DNA of 64,000 nt. It comes from Acanthochromis polyacanthus (taxonomy: Eukaryota; Chordata; Actinopteri; Pomacentridae). Below, one piece after another: positions 23,561 through 35,746 of this stretch. The position numbers were made by a program, and so were the translations under genes. The notes beneath the pieces are model-generated. The model did not search any database, had not been told where the DNA came from, and saw nothing but the letters and a program-made list of their open reading frames with translations. Within the stretch, counting starts at the first letter, position 1. Each line of letters begins with the position of its first letter. Location of the stretch: positions 37,466,194 to 37,530,193 of the forward strand of contig NC_067113.1 of assembly GCF_021347895.1 (NCBI RefSeq). The letters run 5' to 3'.

Positions 23561-24461
23561 ACCATTCGGTTAGCTTGACAATATGATAAAGGTATTATCC
23601 AAAGGATCTGCTTGCTGTCCCCTACAGGACCGTTCTGGCTCTGAATCCTGCAGTAAAAGACACGCTAATGAGCTTCTCATCTGGAACGAGAAGGGTTCCT
23701 GATGGTTCCTCTGTGATGCTGACGCTCCTCACCCTGTAATAACTCCATCATAACGTTCAGAGCATGTCTGGACATGAAGCTGGTTCTCAGGAGAGGCTGT
23801 TTAAGCAGCATTAGTGTTATGCGGTGATGTTTCCTCTGCTCTTCATTAAACTGGGCCACGTTCAGGAGCTCCACCGCAGACCAGGCGACTGTGTGACTGT
23901 GGTTCAGCACCTTAGAGCCTCCGTGATAAATGGCCTTTTTAATTGCTGCTAAACGTGCAGCAGGCTGGCCGCCGCCCTGGAGGCTGATTGCTGCTGAACA
24001 TGGAGACTGGCTCCGTCAGTTTGTGGAGGCTATTATGGCAACTTCACATGTCGCATTTCCTAATTCTATCACCCGGTGCCAAACATTTGACATTATTCAT
24101 AACACGACATGACTGCACATGAAAATCTTGTCCTCTGAAGCATAAACTCCACCCAAAACACACAAAATACCCCCAAAAGTGCCCAGAAGCAATAACATTC
24201 AGCACAGCTGGGAGAACGCTCTGATTGGCTGCCGTGACCTCCTACAAGGGTTCGGTCCCAGATGATGGTTCCAGGAGGCCTGATGTTGAACATGGAGGAC
24301 ATTCAGAACACACCCGATGTCCTGCATCTCCATGAAAACATCTACTGTGGTTCCACAGGGATGTTGTGTTTCTGGTTGGGGGTGTCTGCCTCCATGTTAT
24401 TTCTATCTCTAGTTGTTTGTGTCTGTTTGTCGCCATTGTGTGACCTTTAGTAGTCTCTCTG
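23561..24461. other. unassigned complex DNA
   Basis: High-complexity sequence with no tandem structure. 23690-24090 has the look of a conserved non-coding block, but I cannot test that here. No open frame with a domain. Confidence 0.35.
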
Positions 24462-26712
24462 CAGTTGTGTTGGTTTGTAGGGATGTTGTGCTTGTGTAGG
24501 ATGTTGTTGTTTGTAGGGATGTTGTGTTGTTTGTAGGGATGTTGTGTGGTTGTTTGTAGGATGTTGTGCTGGTTTGTAGGGATGTTGTGTTGTTTGTAGG
24601 GATGTTGTGTTGTTTGTAGGGATGTTGTGCTGGTTTGTAGGGATTGTGTGGTTTGTAGGGATGTTGTGCTGGTTTGTAGGGATGTTGTGTTGGTTTGTAG
24701 GGATGTGTGTTGTAGGAGGTGTTGTGTAGGATGTTGTGCTGGTTTGTAGGGATGTTGTGTTGTTTGTAGGGATGTTGTGCTGGTTTGTAGGGATGTTGTG
24801 TTGTTTGTAGGGATGTTGTGTTGTTTGTAGGGATTGTGTTGTTTGTAGGGATGTTGTGCTGGTTTGAGGGGTTGTGTTGTGGGATGTTGTGTTGTTTGTA
24901 GGGATGTTGGTTGTTTGTAGGGATGTTGTTGTTTGTAGGGATGTTGTGTTGTTTGTAGGGATGTTGTGCTGGTTTGTAGGGATGTTGTGTTGTTTGTAGG
25001 GATGTTGTGTTGTTTGTAGGGATGTTGTGCTGTTTGTAGGGAGGTGTTGGAGTTGTGGTTTGTAGGGATTGTGTTGGTTTGTAGGGATGTTGTGCTGGTT
25101 TGTAGGGATGTTGTGTTGGTTTGTAGGGATGTTGTGTTGTTTGTAGGGATGTTGTGCTGGTTTGTAGGGATGTTGTGCTGGTTTGTAGGGATGTTTGTGT
25201 GCTGGTTTGTAGGGATGTTGTTGTTTGTAGGGATGTGCTGGTTTGTAGGGATGTTGTGCTGGTTTGTAGGGATGTGTTGTTTGTAGGGATGTGTTGTTGT
25301 AGGGATGTTGTTGTGTAGGGATTGTGCTGGTTTGTAGGGATGTTGTGTTGTTTGTAGGGATGTTTGCTGGTTTGTAGGGATGTTGTGCTGTTTGTAGGGA
25401 TGTTGTGTTGTGTAGGGATGTTGTGCTGGTTTGTAGGGATGTTGTGTTGGTTGTGTAGGGATGTTTATGCTTTGGTTTGTAGGGATGTGTTCTGGTTTGT
25501 AGGTGATGGTTGTTTGTTTAGTATAGGGATGTGTGCTGGTTTGTAGGGATGTTGTGTTTGGTTTGTAGGGATGTTGTGCTGTGTTTGTAGGGATGTTGTG
25601 CTGGTTTGTAGGATGTTGTGCTTGTTTGTAGGGATGTTGTGCTGGTTTGTAGGGATGTTGTGTTGTTTGTAGGGATGTTGTGCTGGTTTGTAGGATGTTG
25701 TTTGTTTGTAGGGATGTTTGCTGGTTTGTAGGGATGTTGTGCTGGTTTGTAGGGATGTTGTGTTGTTTGTAGGGATGTGTTGTTTGTAGGGATGTTGTGT
25801 TGTTTGTAGGGATGTTGTGTTGTTTGTAGGGATGTTGTGGTTTGTAGGGATGTTGTGTTGTTTGTAGGGATGTTGTGTTGTTTGTAGGGATGTTGTGTTG
25901 TTTGTAGGGATGTTGTGTTGTTTGTAGGGATGTTGTGTTGTTTGTAGGGATGTTGTGTTGTTTGTAGGGATGTTTGTGTTTGTAGGGATGTTGTGTGTTT
26001 GTAGGGATGTTGTGTTGTTTGTAGGGATGTTGTGTTGTTTGTAGGGATGTTGTGTTGTTTGTAGGGATGTTGTGTTGTTTGTAGGGATGTTGTGTTGTTT
26101 GTAGGGATGTTGTGTTGTTTGTAGGGATGTTGTGGTTTGTAGGGATGTTGTGTTGTTTGTAGGGATGTTGTTGTTGTAGGGTTGTGTTTTGTAGGGATGT
26201 TGTGTTGTTTGTAGGGATGTTGTGTTGTTTGTAGGGATGTTGTGCTGGTTTGTAGGGATGTTGTGTTGTTTGTAGGGATGTTGTGCTGGTTTGTAGGGAT
26301 GTTGTGTTGTTTGTAGGGATGTTGTGCTGGTTTGTAGGGATGTTGTGTTGTTTGTAGGGATGTTGTGTTGTTTGTAGGGATGTTGTGTTGTTTGTAGGGA
26401 TGTTGTGTTGTTTGTAGGGATGTTGTGTGTTTGTAGGGATGTTGTGTTGTTTGTAGGGATGTTGTGTGTTGTTTGTAGGGATGTTGTGCTGGTTTGTAGG
26501 GATGTTGTGTTGTTTGTAGGGATGTTGTGCTGGTTTGTAGGGATGTTGTGTTGTGTTTGTAGGGATGTTGTGTTGTTTGTAGGGATGTTGTGCTGGTTTG
26601 TAGGGATGTTGTGTTGTTTGTAGGGATGTTGTGTTGTTTGTAGGGATGTTGTGTTGTTTGTAGGGATGTTGTGTTGTTTGTAGGGATGTTGTGTTGTTTG
26701 TAGGGATGCTGT
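24462..26712. repeat. 2.25-kb minisatellite, 20- and 21-bp units (GGGATGTTGTGTTGTTTGTA)
   Basis: About 110 units. The 20-bp form has TGTTGTTTGTA and the 21-bp form has TGCTGGTTTGTA. The left half (to about 25700) has many single-base indels, whereas 25750-26700 is much more regular. The minus strand is stop-free over most of it, giving a spurious 924-codon frame (HNIPTNNTTSLQTTQHPYKQ). Confidence 0.97.
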
Positions 26713-27663
26713 GTTGCAGCAAACAGATGTCTATCTCTGTCTTAGATGTTGGTCCAGTGTGAGGTAAGAGCTTAGTGTGTGTTGGTGGTGGTGTGTGTGT
26801 AGGTTGTGTGTAATTAGTGTGTGTTGTGTATAGTGTGTGGTTTAGTTGTGCTGTGTGAAGTGGTGTGTGTGCGTGTGTCGATGTGTGTTGTGTATTAGTG
26901 TGTTTACCAGTGTGTTGTGGTGCTTGTGTCATGTACGGGTTAATGCAGGAATAATGCTGCAGATTCCTCCTGCTCCTTCTCTGTGGAATGTAAACATCAG
27001 TCATCCTGTGATCCACACTTTCCAGAGCGTCGCCACCAGGGGCGTCTGATGACTAATAAAGGTGTCATTAAGCAGCAGCAGCTCAGGTAGAGCTTGGCAG
27101 GTGGTTGTTTATAGTGTGGGGGGTGCCGACCCTGAATAAGGTGTCATTAAGTGTGTTGGTTTTCCACTGAGCTCGGTCGTCCTGTAGGTTAAGCCTGGCA
27201 TCTGTCGGCCCCTCAACCTTTCAATTAATTATGTTAGCTTAGAGTTCGGGGGGGAAAAAAAGTGACCGGTTGTTCCTGGAGGCAGCATCTCCCTGAAGGG
27301 TGGACCCTGCCGGAGGCCGTCGGCCCCGATTGGCTGCCGCCGGCCCACATGAGATGATTCAGCGGCATTCTGATTAACGGACTTATTCTCCGTGGCTGGG
27401 GACAGAGCCGGGTGGAGGCTGGAGGATCGCTGGGGCGGGAGGAATCAAACCAGCAGACCAAGCCACCGCAGCTGTCAGCAGCAACTTACTCTGAGGTTTG
27501 GACAAATTAAAACACAACCAGGACGAGCTGTAAAGTCCCTCATTGTTACAGAAGGAATCTGCGCAGCCTCACGTCTAACGAACTCCACTAATAAGTCACA
27601 GAACATTACAGGACTGGAGCGAGAACAACAGAACATGTTCCAGAAATCGGTCTCTAGTCTGAA
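26713..27663. other. TG-rich DNA, then unassigned complex DNA
   Basis: 26760-26930 is loosely TGTG-rich. 26931-27663 is complex sequence with no gene recognised; 27050-27240 is a possible conserved non-coding block. Confidence 0.4.
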
Positions 27664-30167
27664 CTACCACAAGGAAACTACTGCAGAGACAACCCTATTG
27701 TAAAGAGATACAAAACTACTGTAAAGAGACGCAAAACTACTGTAAAGAAACACAAAACTACTGCAAAGAGACACAAAACTACTGTAAAGAGACACGGAAC
27801 TACTGTAAAGAGACACAGAACTACTGTAAAGAGACACAAAACTACTGTAAAGAGACACAAAACTACTGTAAAGAGACACAGAACTACTGCAAAGAGACAC
27901 GGAACTACTGCAAAGAGACACGGAACTACTGTAAAGAGACACAGAACTACTGCAAAGAGACACAGAACTACTGCAAAGAGACACAGAACTACTGTAAAGA
28001 GACACAGAACTACTGTAAAGAGACACGAACTACTGCAAAGAGACACAAAACTACTGCAAAGAGACACAAACTACTGTAAAGAGACGGCAAAACTACTGTA
28101 AAGAAACACAAAACTACTGCAAAGAGACACAGAACTACTGTAAAGAAACACAAAACTACTGTAAAGAACACGGAACTACTGCAAAGAGACACAAAACTAC
28201 TGTAAAGAGACACAGAACTACTGCAAAGAGACACGGAACTACTGCAAGAGACACGGAACTACTGTAAAGAGACACAGAACTACTGCAAAGAGACACAGAA
28301 CTACTGCAAAGAGACACAGAACTACTGTAAAGAGACACGGAACTACTGTAAAGAGACACAGAACTACTGTAAAGAGACACAGAACTACTGCAAAGAGACA
28401 CAAAACTACTGCAAGAGACACGGAACTACTGTAAAGAGACACAAAACTACTGTAAAGAGACGCAAAACTACTGTAAAGAAACACAAAACTACTGCAAAGA
28501 GACACAGAACTACTGTAAAGAAACACAAAACTACTGTAAAGAGACACGGAACTACTGCAAAGAGACACAGAACTACTGCAAAGAGACATGGAACTACTGT
28601 AAAGAGACACAAAACTACTGTAAAGAAGCACAAAACTACTGTAAAGAAACACAAAACTACTGTAAAGAGACACGGAACTACTGCAAAGAGACACAGAACT
28701 ACTGTAAAGAGACACGGAACTACTGCAAAGAGACACAGAACTACTGTAAAGAGACACAAAACTACTGTAAAGAGACACAAAACTACTGTAAAGAGACACA
28801 GAACTACTGCAAAGAGACACAAAAACTACTGTAAAGAGACACGGAACTACTGCAAAGAGACACAGAACTACTGTAAAGAGACACGGAACTACTGCAAAGA
28901 GGACACAGAACTACTGTAAAGAGACACAAAACTACTGTAAAGAGACACAGAACTACTGCAAAGAGACACAGAACTACTGTAAAGAGACACAGAACTACTG
29001 TAAAGAGACACAGAACTACTGCAAGAGACACAAAACTACTGCAAAGAGACACAAAACTACTGTAAAGAGACGCAAACTACTGTAAAGAAACACAAAACTA
29101 CTGCAAAGAGACACAGAACTACTGTAAAGAAACACAAAACTACTGGAAAGAGACACGGAACTACTGCAAAGAGACACAAAACTACTGTAAAGAGACACAG
29201 AACTACTGTAAAGAGACACGGAACTACTGCAAAGAGGACAGCAGAACTACTGTAAAGAGACACGGAACTACTGCAAAGAGACACAGAACTACTGTAAAGA
29301 GACACAAAACTACTGTAAAGAGACACAAAACTACTGCAAAGAGACACAGAACTACTGCAAAGAGACACGGAACTACTGTAAAGAGACACAGAACTACTGC
29401 AAAGAGACACAGAACTACTGCAAAGAGACACAGAACTACTGCAAAGAGACACAAAACTACTGCAAAGAGACACGGAACTACTGTAAAGAGACACAAAACT
29501 ACTGTAAAGAGACGCAAAACTACTGTAAAGAAACACAAAACTACTGCAAAGAGACACAGAACTACTGTAAAGAAACACAAAACTACTGTAAAGAGACACG
29601 GAACTACTGCAAAGAGACACAGAACTACTGCAAAGAGACATGGAACTACTGTAAAGAGACACAGAACTACTGCAAAGAAGCACAAAACTACTGTAAAGAG
29701 ACGCAAAACTACTGTAAAGAAACAAAATTGCTGCAAAGAGACACAAAACTACTGTAAAGAAACACAAAACTACTGCAAAGAGACACAAAACTACTGTAAA
29801 GAAACACAAAACTACTGCAAAGATTCACAAAACGACTGTAAAGAGACACAGAACTACTGCAAAGAGACACAAAACTACTGTAAAGAAACAGAACTACTGT
29901 AAAGAAGCACAAAACTACTGTAAAGAGACACAAAACTACTGCAAAGAGACACAAAATTGCTGCAAAGAGACACAAAACTACTGTAAAGAAACACAGAACT
30001 ACTGTAAAGAGACATAAAACTACTGCAAAGAGACACAAAACTACTGCAAAGAAACACAAAATTGCTGCAAAGAGACACAAAACTACTGTAAAGAAACACA
30101 GAACTACTGTAAAGAGACATAAAACTACTGTAAAGAAACACAAAACTACTGTAAAGAGACACAGAAC
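27664..30167. repeat. 2.5-kb minisatellite, 21-bp unit (AAAGAGACACAAAAC + TACTGT), left part
   Basis: About 119 units, varying at few positions (ACAAAA, ACAGAA or ACGGAA; TACTGT or TACTGC). The array resumes at 31173 after a hAT insertion. Minus-strand frames stay open (SLYSSSV or LFTVVLC) only because the unit has no stop. It shares the 15-base core AAAGAGACACAAAAC with the array at 53806-61196. Confidence 0.97.
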
Positions 30168-31180
30168 TAGGATGTGCGTACTAGTCGTTTAATCATTTAA
30201 CCGCCTACTCATTTATTAAACATTTAGTATTTTACTAGTCGGTTAAACGCTGCATTAAGCATCATGCTCCTTGTTCTTCGTGCCTCTGTTTCTTTGTAAA
30301 CAGACTGAGCAGTCAGGGGAGAGAATTGCTCCTCCTCCCCTCCCCTCACACACACATGTAGCAGGGGGCGGTCGACACGTTCATTTCTCCAAACCTACAC
30401 CGCCTGTCCGTTCACTCCCCCACCCCCCCACCACCGTCTCGACCGGGCGCCGCCATGCAGCTCTACGATCGGCCGTGCGCCGCACACTCGTCCCGTCTGG
30501 GCTACCTGGTTGATCCTGCCAGTAGCATATGCTTGTCTCTTTTTTCAACCCCCGCATCCCCCTCATCATTAGCGGTGTTCTGACCACTCCAGCTACACCC
30601 ACCACGTCCCTTCCTGCCCCCCCGAAGCCAAAGCATCGGCTCCACTATGTGCTGCTCGTGGACTGTCATGGCGCACCGACCCGCTGCCGTTACGCACAGA
30701 CACAGCGGCACTTTCTGTCTCAGTGGACGACTGAACATCTTCATCAGAGGGTGAATATTCCTCTTCAGAATATGAGTAAGCCATTACTTGACAAAGTACT
30801 TTGTCAGCGTTGACCAGACCTCTCGGTACGGTGAGTTTTCTCACTCTAAAATGTGCCGTCTTGTGCTCTGATACGCTCCGACGGCGAGTCTCGTCTCCTC
30901 GGTTTTCAAACTCTGTAAACTCCAAAACTTTGAATGAAAACACGCCCACAACTGATGCTCAGATTGAAGTTCCAGATGTCCACCATCTCCTGGTGTACAG
31001 TACATGAGGCACATGAGGCAGTATATTTGAAGCTGTGGCTTGTTATGTTCAGCAATGTTGCTTGTCGCAATATTGTGACTTTGGCGCTTAAAGGGTTAAA
31101 TTGCAAGTTTAAATTTCGCTAATTTTATTGGCGACTAGTCGGTTCGGAAATTAGTCGAAATTCCCATCCCTACACAGAAC
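30160..31180 (+). mobile_element. hAT element with exact 8-bp target duplication, carrying an 18S rRNA fragment
   Basis: CACAGAAC at 30160-30167 and 31173-31180 flanks a 1005-bp insert (30168-31172). The ends are imperfect inverted repeats: TAGGATGTGCG at the left and, on the other strand, TAGGGATGGGAA at the right. Both ends have inner ACTAGTCG words. The target is a unit of the 21-bp minisatellite. No transposase motif is visible, so it is non-autonomous. The interior has a GC-rich part (about 30340-30700) that includes the 18S match. It also has a minus-strand frame (30949-30593) with an acidic stretch (YSEEEYSPSDEDVQSSTETE) of unknown origin. Confidence 0.88.
30503..30539 (+). rRNA. 37-base fragment identical to the 5' end of 18S rRNA
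   Basis: The sequence TACCTGGTTGATCCTGCC, then AGTAGCATATGCTTGTCTC, is the first 37 bases of eukaryotic 18S rRNA as I know it. After this the window reads TTTTTCAACC instead of the expected AAAGATTAAG, so the match stops sharply. The GC-rich 100 or so bases upstream could be external transcribed spacer captured with it, but I cannot confirm this. It is a fragment inside a hAT element, not an rRNA gene. Confidence 0.85.
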
Positions 31181-31432
31181 TACTGCAAAGAGACACAAAA
31201 CTACTGTAAAGAAGCACAAAACTACTGTAAAGAAACACAAAACTACTGCAGACATAAAACTACTGTAAAGAGACACAAAACTACTGTAAAGAGACACAAA
31301 ACTACTGCAGACATAAAACTACTGTAAAGAGACACAAAACTACTGCAAAGAGACACAAAACTACTGCAAAGAGACACAAACTACTGCAAAGAGAGGCCGA
31401 ACTACTGCAAAGCGACACAGAACTACTGCAAG
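31173..31432. repeat. 21-bp minisatellite, right part
   Basis: Continuation of the 27664-30167 array after the hAT insertion. It includes shortened units such as CTACTGCAGACATAAAA at about 31250-31320. Confidence 0.95.
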
Positions 31433-33611
31433 CAGGATTTATGAAGCAGAGATGATGGACATGTTTTACTCTAGTTTTATTCGAGCATCAGGATGTCTCC
31501 TCTGGTTCTCCGGAGTTCTGCTTCCTTCAGAACTTGGTTCCTTCAGATGTCAGTAAATGGCTGTTGGTAGTTTGATGCTGTCTGATCATTCTGAGGAGTT
31601 TTCTGGAGTCTGTTGGGACGATTTTTGGTTAGAATCAGTTATTGAGGACGGAGCTGTTTTCAACCCTCCTGGCTACTCAGAGCGCCCCTCTCCTGGACAC
31701 TTTCTGTCTGGCAGAAGCAGACCGGTCCGTCGAGCAGGTCTTCTGGTGTGTGGACATTTATTTGACGCGTCACATCATGGCACCCTGCAGCGGTCTGAGC
31801 GGCCGTCGCCACACTGCCCTCATTCATTACTGGCAGTAATTGCTGCGACCTTTGAGTTTCCTCAGCTGCTAATGAAGCCGAGGATCGGGCTGCCTTCTGT
31901 TCATGATGTCATGGCTGGACCAGCAGTCGTTCACCTGCAGCTGTTTTCTTAGCTGCAGCAGAAAACTGTTTGTAGAATGACGAGGGCTCAATATGAGCAG
32001 CTCATTGATGAAATGGTGAGCAGACGAAGAATGCAGCCGGTTCAGACCAGTTTATCTGCTTTATTAGCTCTGGACCGCCACAAACACGCAGACAGAAAAC
32101 CTACATTTACTCAAGTCCAGGATTGTTCTTCTAAATCTGATGACTAAAATTTCACCACACAATAGAGGCTTTTACTCCACAACATCCACAGGTGTCTACA
32201 TTTTCATTCCTTTCATAGCATCCACATGACGTCAAACCTCACAACCTCCAGAACATTCCACAGATCAGTTTAAGAAACAACCTCAAAACCGTCCAGCTGA
32301 AGTTTGTCTTATCAGTGATCTATCTGCAGCTCCTCCATCCATCATGATCGACACCTTCATCCTGATCAGCAGCTTATTAAATACAAATACAAGAGGTTCT
32401 CCACTTAGGTTGGAGTTCCGTTTCTACAGATCAACGTAAGCTGATTCTCGCCGCAAGTCAAAACTGCGATGAAAATGTAACTAAAGCCGATTTGTGCATC
32501 ACAATATCAATCAGTTCTTCAGTCATGAACACCAACGACTTTTATGCATGTATGAATCATTTCACTAGAAGAAAACAGAACATGTTGACCTGTTTTTACA
32601 TCTTGACCTATGTTGGTCGGTGTTTCTGTTCCCAGTGTTTTATTCTGTCTAATTTCACTTCCATGGAGACGCTTTCCTTTTCTTCCAAGCATCAGAAGAG
32701 TCTGACTTACGCTGGGAGCCATAATGAAGGTAAAAAGTTAGTGAATGCAGCACAATCCAAGGTGGAGTACAACCAGAGAATGGAAACAAAGCCGTCTGAT
32801 AGGACCGTGTGACGACGTATTCATCCACTCCACTCATCACTAGTTCTACATAACCAGTTCTGATGTAACAATGAAACACTGTAGGTCGAGGACGTCGTAA
32901 ACCGAGGACTTCCTGTATGTGAAATTAGAAGTTTGAATGTTTAATCCTCAGGACTTTAAACATCAAAGTGAAATCTGAAGGAAAGAAAACCTTCACTGGA
33001 GTTGAAGAATCTTCATGTCTTCGAGAGGTAAGAAGAAAGAAAGAACCTTAAAGCAGGAGACAGGCATAGGGTTAGGGTTAATGTATGCTGGGAAACATAT
33101 GCAAATCAGCTACAACCATTTCTGATCACAGATACGACGACAGAGAAGAAGACTGAATGGATCAGACTGTGGCAAGATCGTTCCTCAGGTTCTAACGTGT
33201 TCGGGAACACCCTGATGATCTCTGGCCTCAACAGACAAGAGATCTGCTGTCTGTTCCAAATCTCCTCTGATAATCTAATTCAACTCCAGTTCTTTTCCAT
33301 GTTTTCCTCCACTTTAACCCCCAGACCTCCCTCTGATCCTCCACTTTATCATTTCCCTCTTTTCATTGACATGTTGGAGTTTATAGATGAGTCTATTTAA
33401 ATTAAAGCCACTTCACAAACTGAGTGAAACTTTACAGCATCTCTAATGAACTCCACCCAGGAGGTCTGCTTGGAAATCAGGGAGCTCATTGGGTTATTTT
33501 ATTATTCTGCTTATTACTTCTGTAACAGAATGTCTGATCCTACTGGGATTAACTCCCAGATGACATTAAAATGACAACAAACCAGTTTAGTTTACTTTTA
33601 ACTGAGCTATG
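31433..33611. other. unassigned complex DNA
   Basis: No tandem structure or element terminus. The longest frame (31557-31952, 131 codons) has no recognisable domain. 31640-31940 might be a conserved non-coding block. A TAGGGTTAGGGTTA word at 33067 is only about two telomere-like units. Confidence 0.4.
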
Positions 33612-34616
33612 ACTGTTATGAACACCAACATCTAGACCTCAATGAACACCTACACCTCTACCAACACCGAGACCTTTACGAACACCTAGACCTCTACGAA
33701 CACCTAGACCTCTACGAACACCGAGACCTTTACGAACACCTAGACCTCTATGAACACCTAGACCTCTATGAACACCTAGACCTCTACGAACACCTAGACC
33801 TCTACGAACATCTAGACCTCTATGAACACCGAGACCTCTACGAACACCGAGACCTTTACGAACACCTAGACCTCTATGAACACCTAGACCTCTACGAACA
33901 CCTAGACCTCTACGAACATCTAGACCTCTATGAACACCGAGACCTCTACCAACACCGAGACCTTTACGAACACCTAGACCTCTACGAACACCTAGACCTC
34001 TACGAACACCTAGACCTCTACCAACATCTAGACCTCTATGAACACCTAGACCTCTACGAACACCTAGACCTCTACGAACACCTAGACCTCTACGAACATC
34101 TAGACCTCTACGACACCTAGACCTCTACGAACATCTAGACCTCTACGACATCTAGACTCTACGAACACCTAGACCTCTACGAACACCTAGACCTCTATGA
34201 ACATCTAGACCTCTACGAACATCTAGACCTCTATGAACACCTAGACCTATACGAACATCTAGACCTCTACGAACATCTAGACCTCTACAAACACCTAGAC
34301 CTCTATGAACACCTAGACCTCTACGAACACCTAGACCTCTACGAACACCTAGACCTCTACGAACATCGAGACCTCTACGAACACCTAGACCTCTACGAAC
34401 ATCTAGATCTCTACGAACATCTGGACCTCTACGAACACCTGGACCTCTACGAACATCTAGACCTCTACGAACACCTAGACCTCTACGAACACCTAGACCT
34501 CTACGAACACCTAGACCTCTACGAACACCTAGACCTCTACGAACATCTAGACCTCTATGAACATCTAGACCCCTATGAACATCTAGACCTCTATGAACAT
34601 ATAGACCTCTATGAAC
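33612..34616. repeat. 1.0-kb minisatellite, 18-bp unit (GAACACCTAGACCTCTAC)
   Basis: About 55 units with variants at a few positions (ATCTAG or ACCGAG for ACCTAG; TATG for TACG; CTTT for CTCT). A few units have lost a base, for example near 34113 and 34148. Confidence 0.96.
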
Positions 34617-35548
34617 TCCAGGTTCTGGTTCCTACCAATGAGTCCACATCAACATTTAGTCTAAACATCTAAAAACTGGAACCTTGTCTGGTCAAACTCT
34701 TCAGATTCTACTGACATTAGAGAATCACTAGAGAGACTCTAGACCAGAACCAGTTCCATTTTCAAGGATCAATAATTAAAAATGTACCAAAGTGTTCAGC
34801 TCTGTCCTGACTATTAGAGTGAAAACATAAAAAGAAGAAGTCAGTTTTGGTTCCCAGAGAACGATGAGGGATCAGAAGGTTTCTGCTGCTGAGGTCTGAT
34901 CTGTTCTCTGGAGGTTGAAGGTCTCTGAGATGTTCTAGCTCCAGGATAGCTCAGGCCACAGAAAGTTGGAGGCTGAAGGAGGCTTTCAGAGTCCAGCGCT
35001 GGTTGTGTTTGTGTTGTTGCCACCAGACCGTCGAGTCTTTTTACGGTGTAGTGGAGAAACTGGAGGAACTGCAGCTACTGAGGCTTCATTTACATTTTAT
35101 TATAAACCTCAGTCTAACAAGGCAGTCAAACAGCTGCAATAAACAACCAGCAGCTCAGTTTGTTTTCACACCGTAGAGGAACCCCACAGAGAGAGAAGTG
35201 CTCCAATATTTACCCCAGCCAGGGGCAATATACAGGGGAAATACAGGAGTCAATACAGGGGGTAACATACTGTTGAAAAGCTGAAAACAGGAAATGACAG
35301 AAAGGAGAAAAGCTTTTAGATTCATGTTTTTTTCTAAACCGGGTTCTGATGAAGACGCATCACGTTTACGTTGTAATCTCCAGTTTCTAGGATTTAAAAA
35401 GACAGAAGGAAGATGAAAAAATGAGAAGGTTAGGATCCTCTTTACAGCTCCTTGGTGTTAAAGAACAGTTTTATCCCAACAGGATGAAGTCTGTCTGATG
35501 CGACTGAAAGGTCTAGAACCAGTAAATGAACCAGGAGGAGGACTTCAA
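34617..35548. other. unassigned complex DNA
   Basis: No gene, RNA or element recognised. A minus-strand frame at 35023-34841 is short and lacks a domain. Confidence 0.4.
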
Positions 35549-35746
35549 GTTCAAGTTAGGGCTGGGCGATAAATCGAATTAATTCGATTAATTCGCATTT
35601 TTAAAACCTGACGATTTGAAAATTTGCCAAATCATAAAATCGAGGCGAGCTTAAATATATAACAATACAGATACTTCTTCTGCCTTTCACAACTTGTGCA
35701 CTGGCGTTTACTTCCGCCTCTCATCTCCTTCTGCCAAAACCCAGTC

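Noticed and set aside
24242..27016. 924-codon minus-strand frame
   Set aside because: HNIPTNNTTSLQTTQHPYKQ repeats are the translation of the 20/21-bp minisatellite; non-repeat ends carry no domain.
27664..30162. Many minus-strand frames with SLYSSSV or LFTVVLC repeats
   Set aside because: 21-bp unit artefact in overlapping frames.
31557..31952. 131-codon plus-strand frame as a host gene
   Set aside because: No domain, no splice or promoter support, and length is within chance for this composition.
33067..33083. Telomere-like TAGGGTTAGGGTTA
   Set aside because: Only about two units in complex DNA; not an interstitial telomere array.
33612..34616. CRISPR-like regular repeat
   Set aside because: Units are directly tandem with no unique spacers, and the DNA is from a eukaryote.
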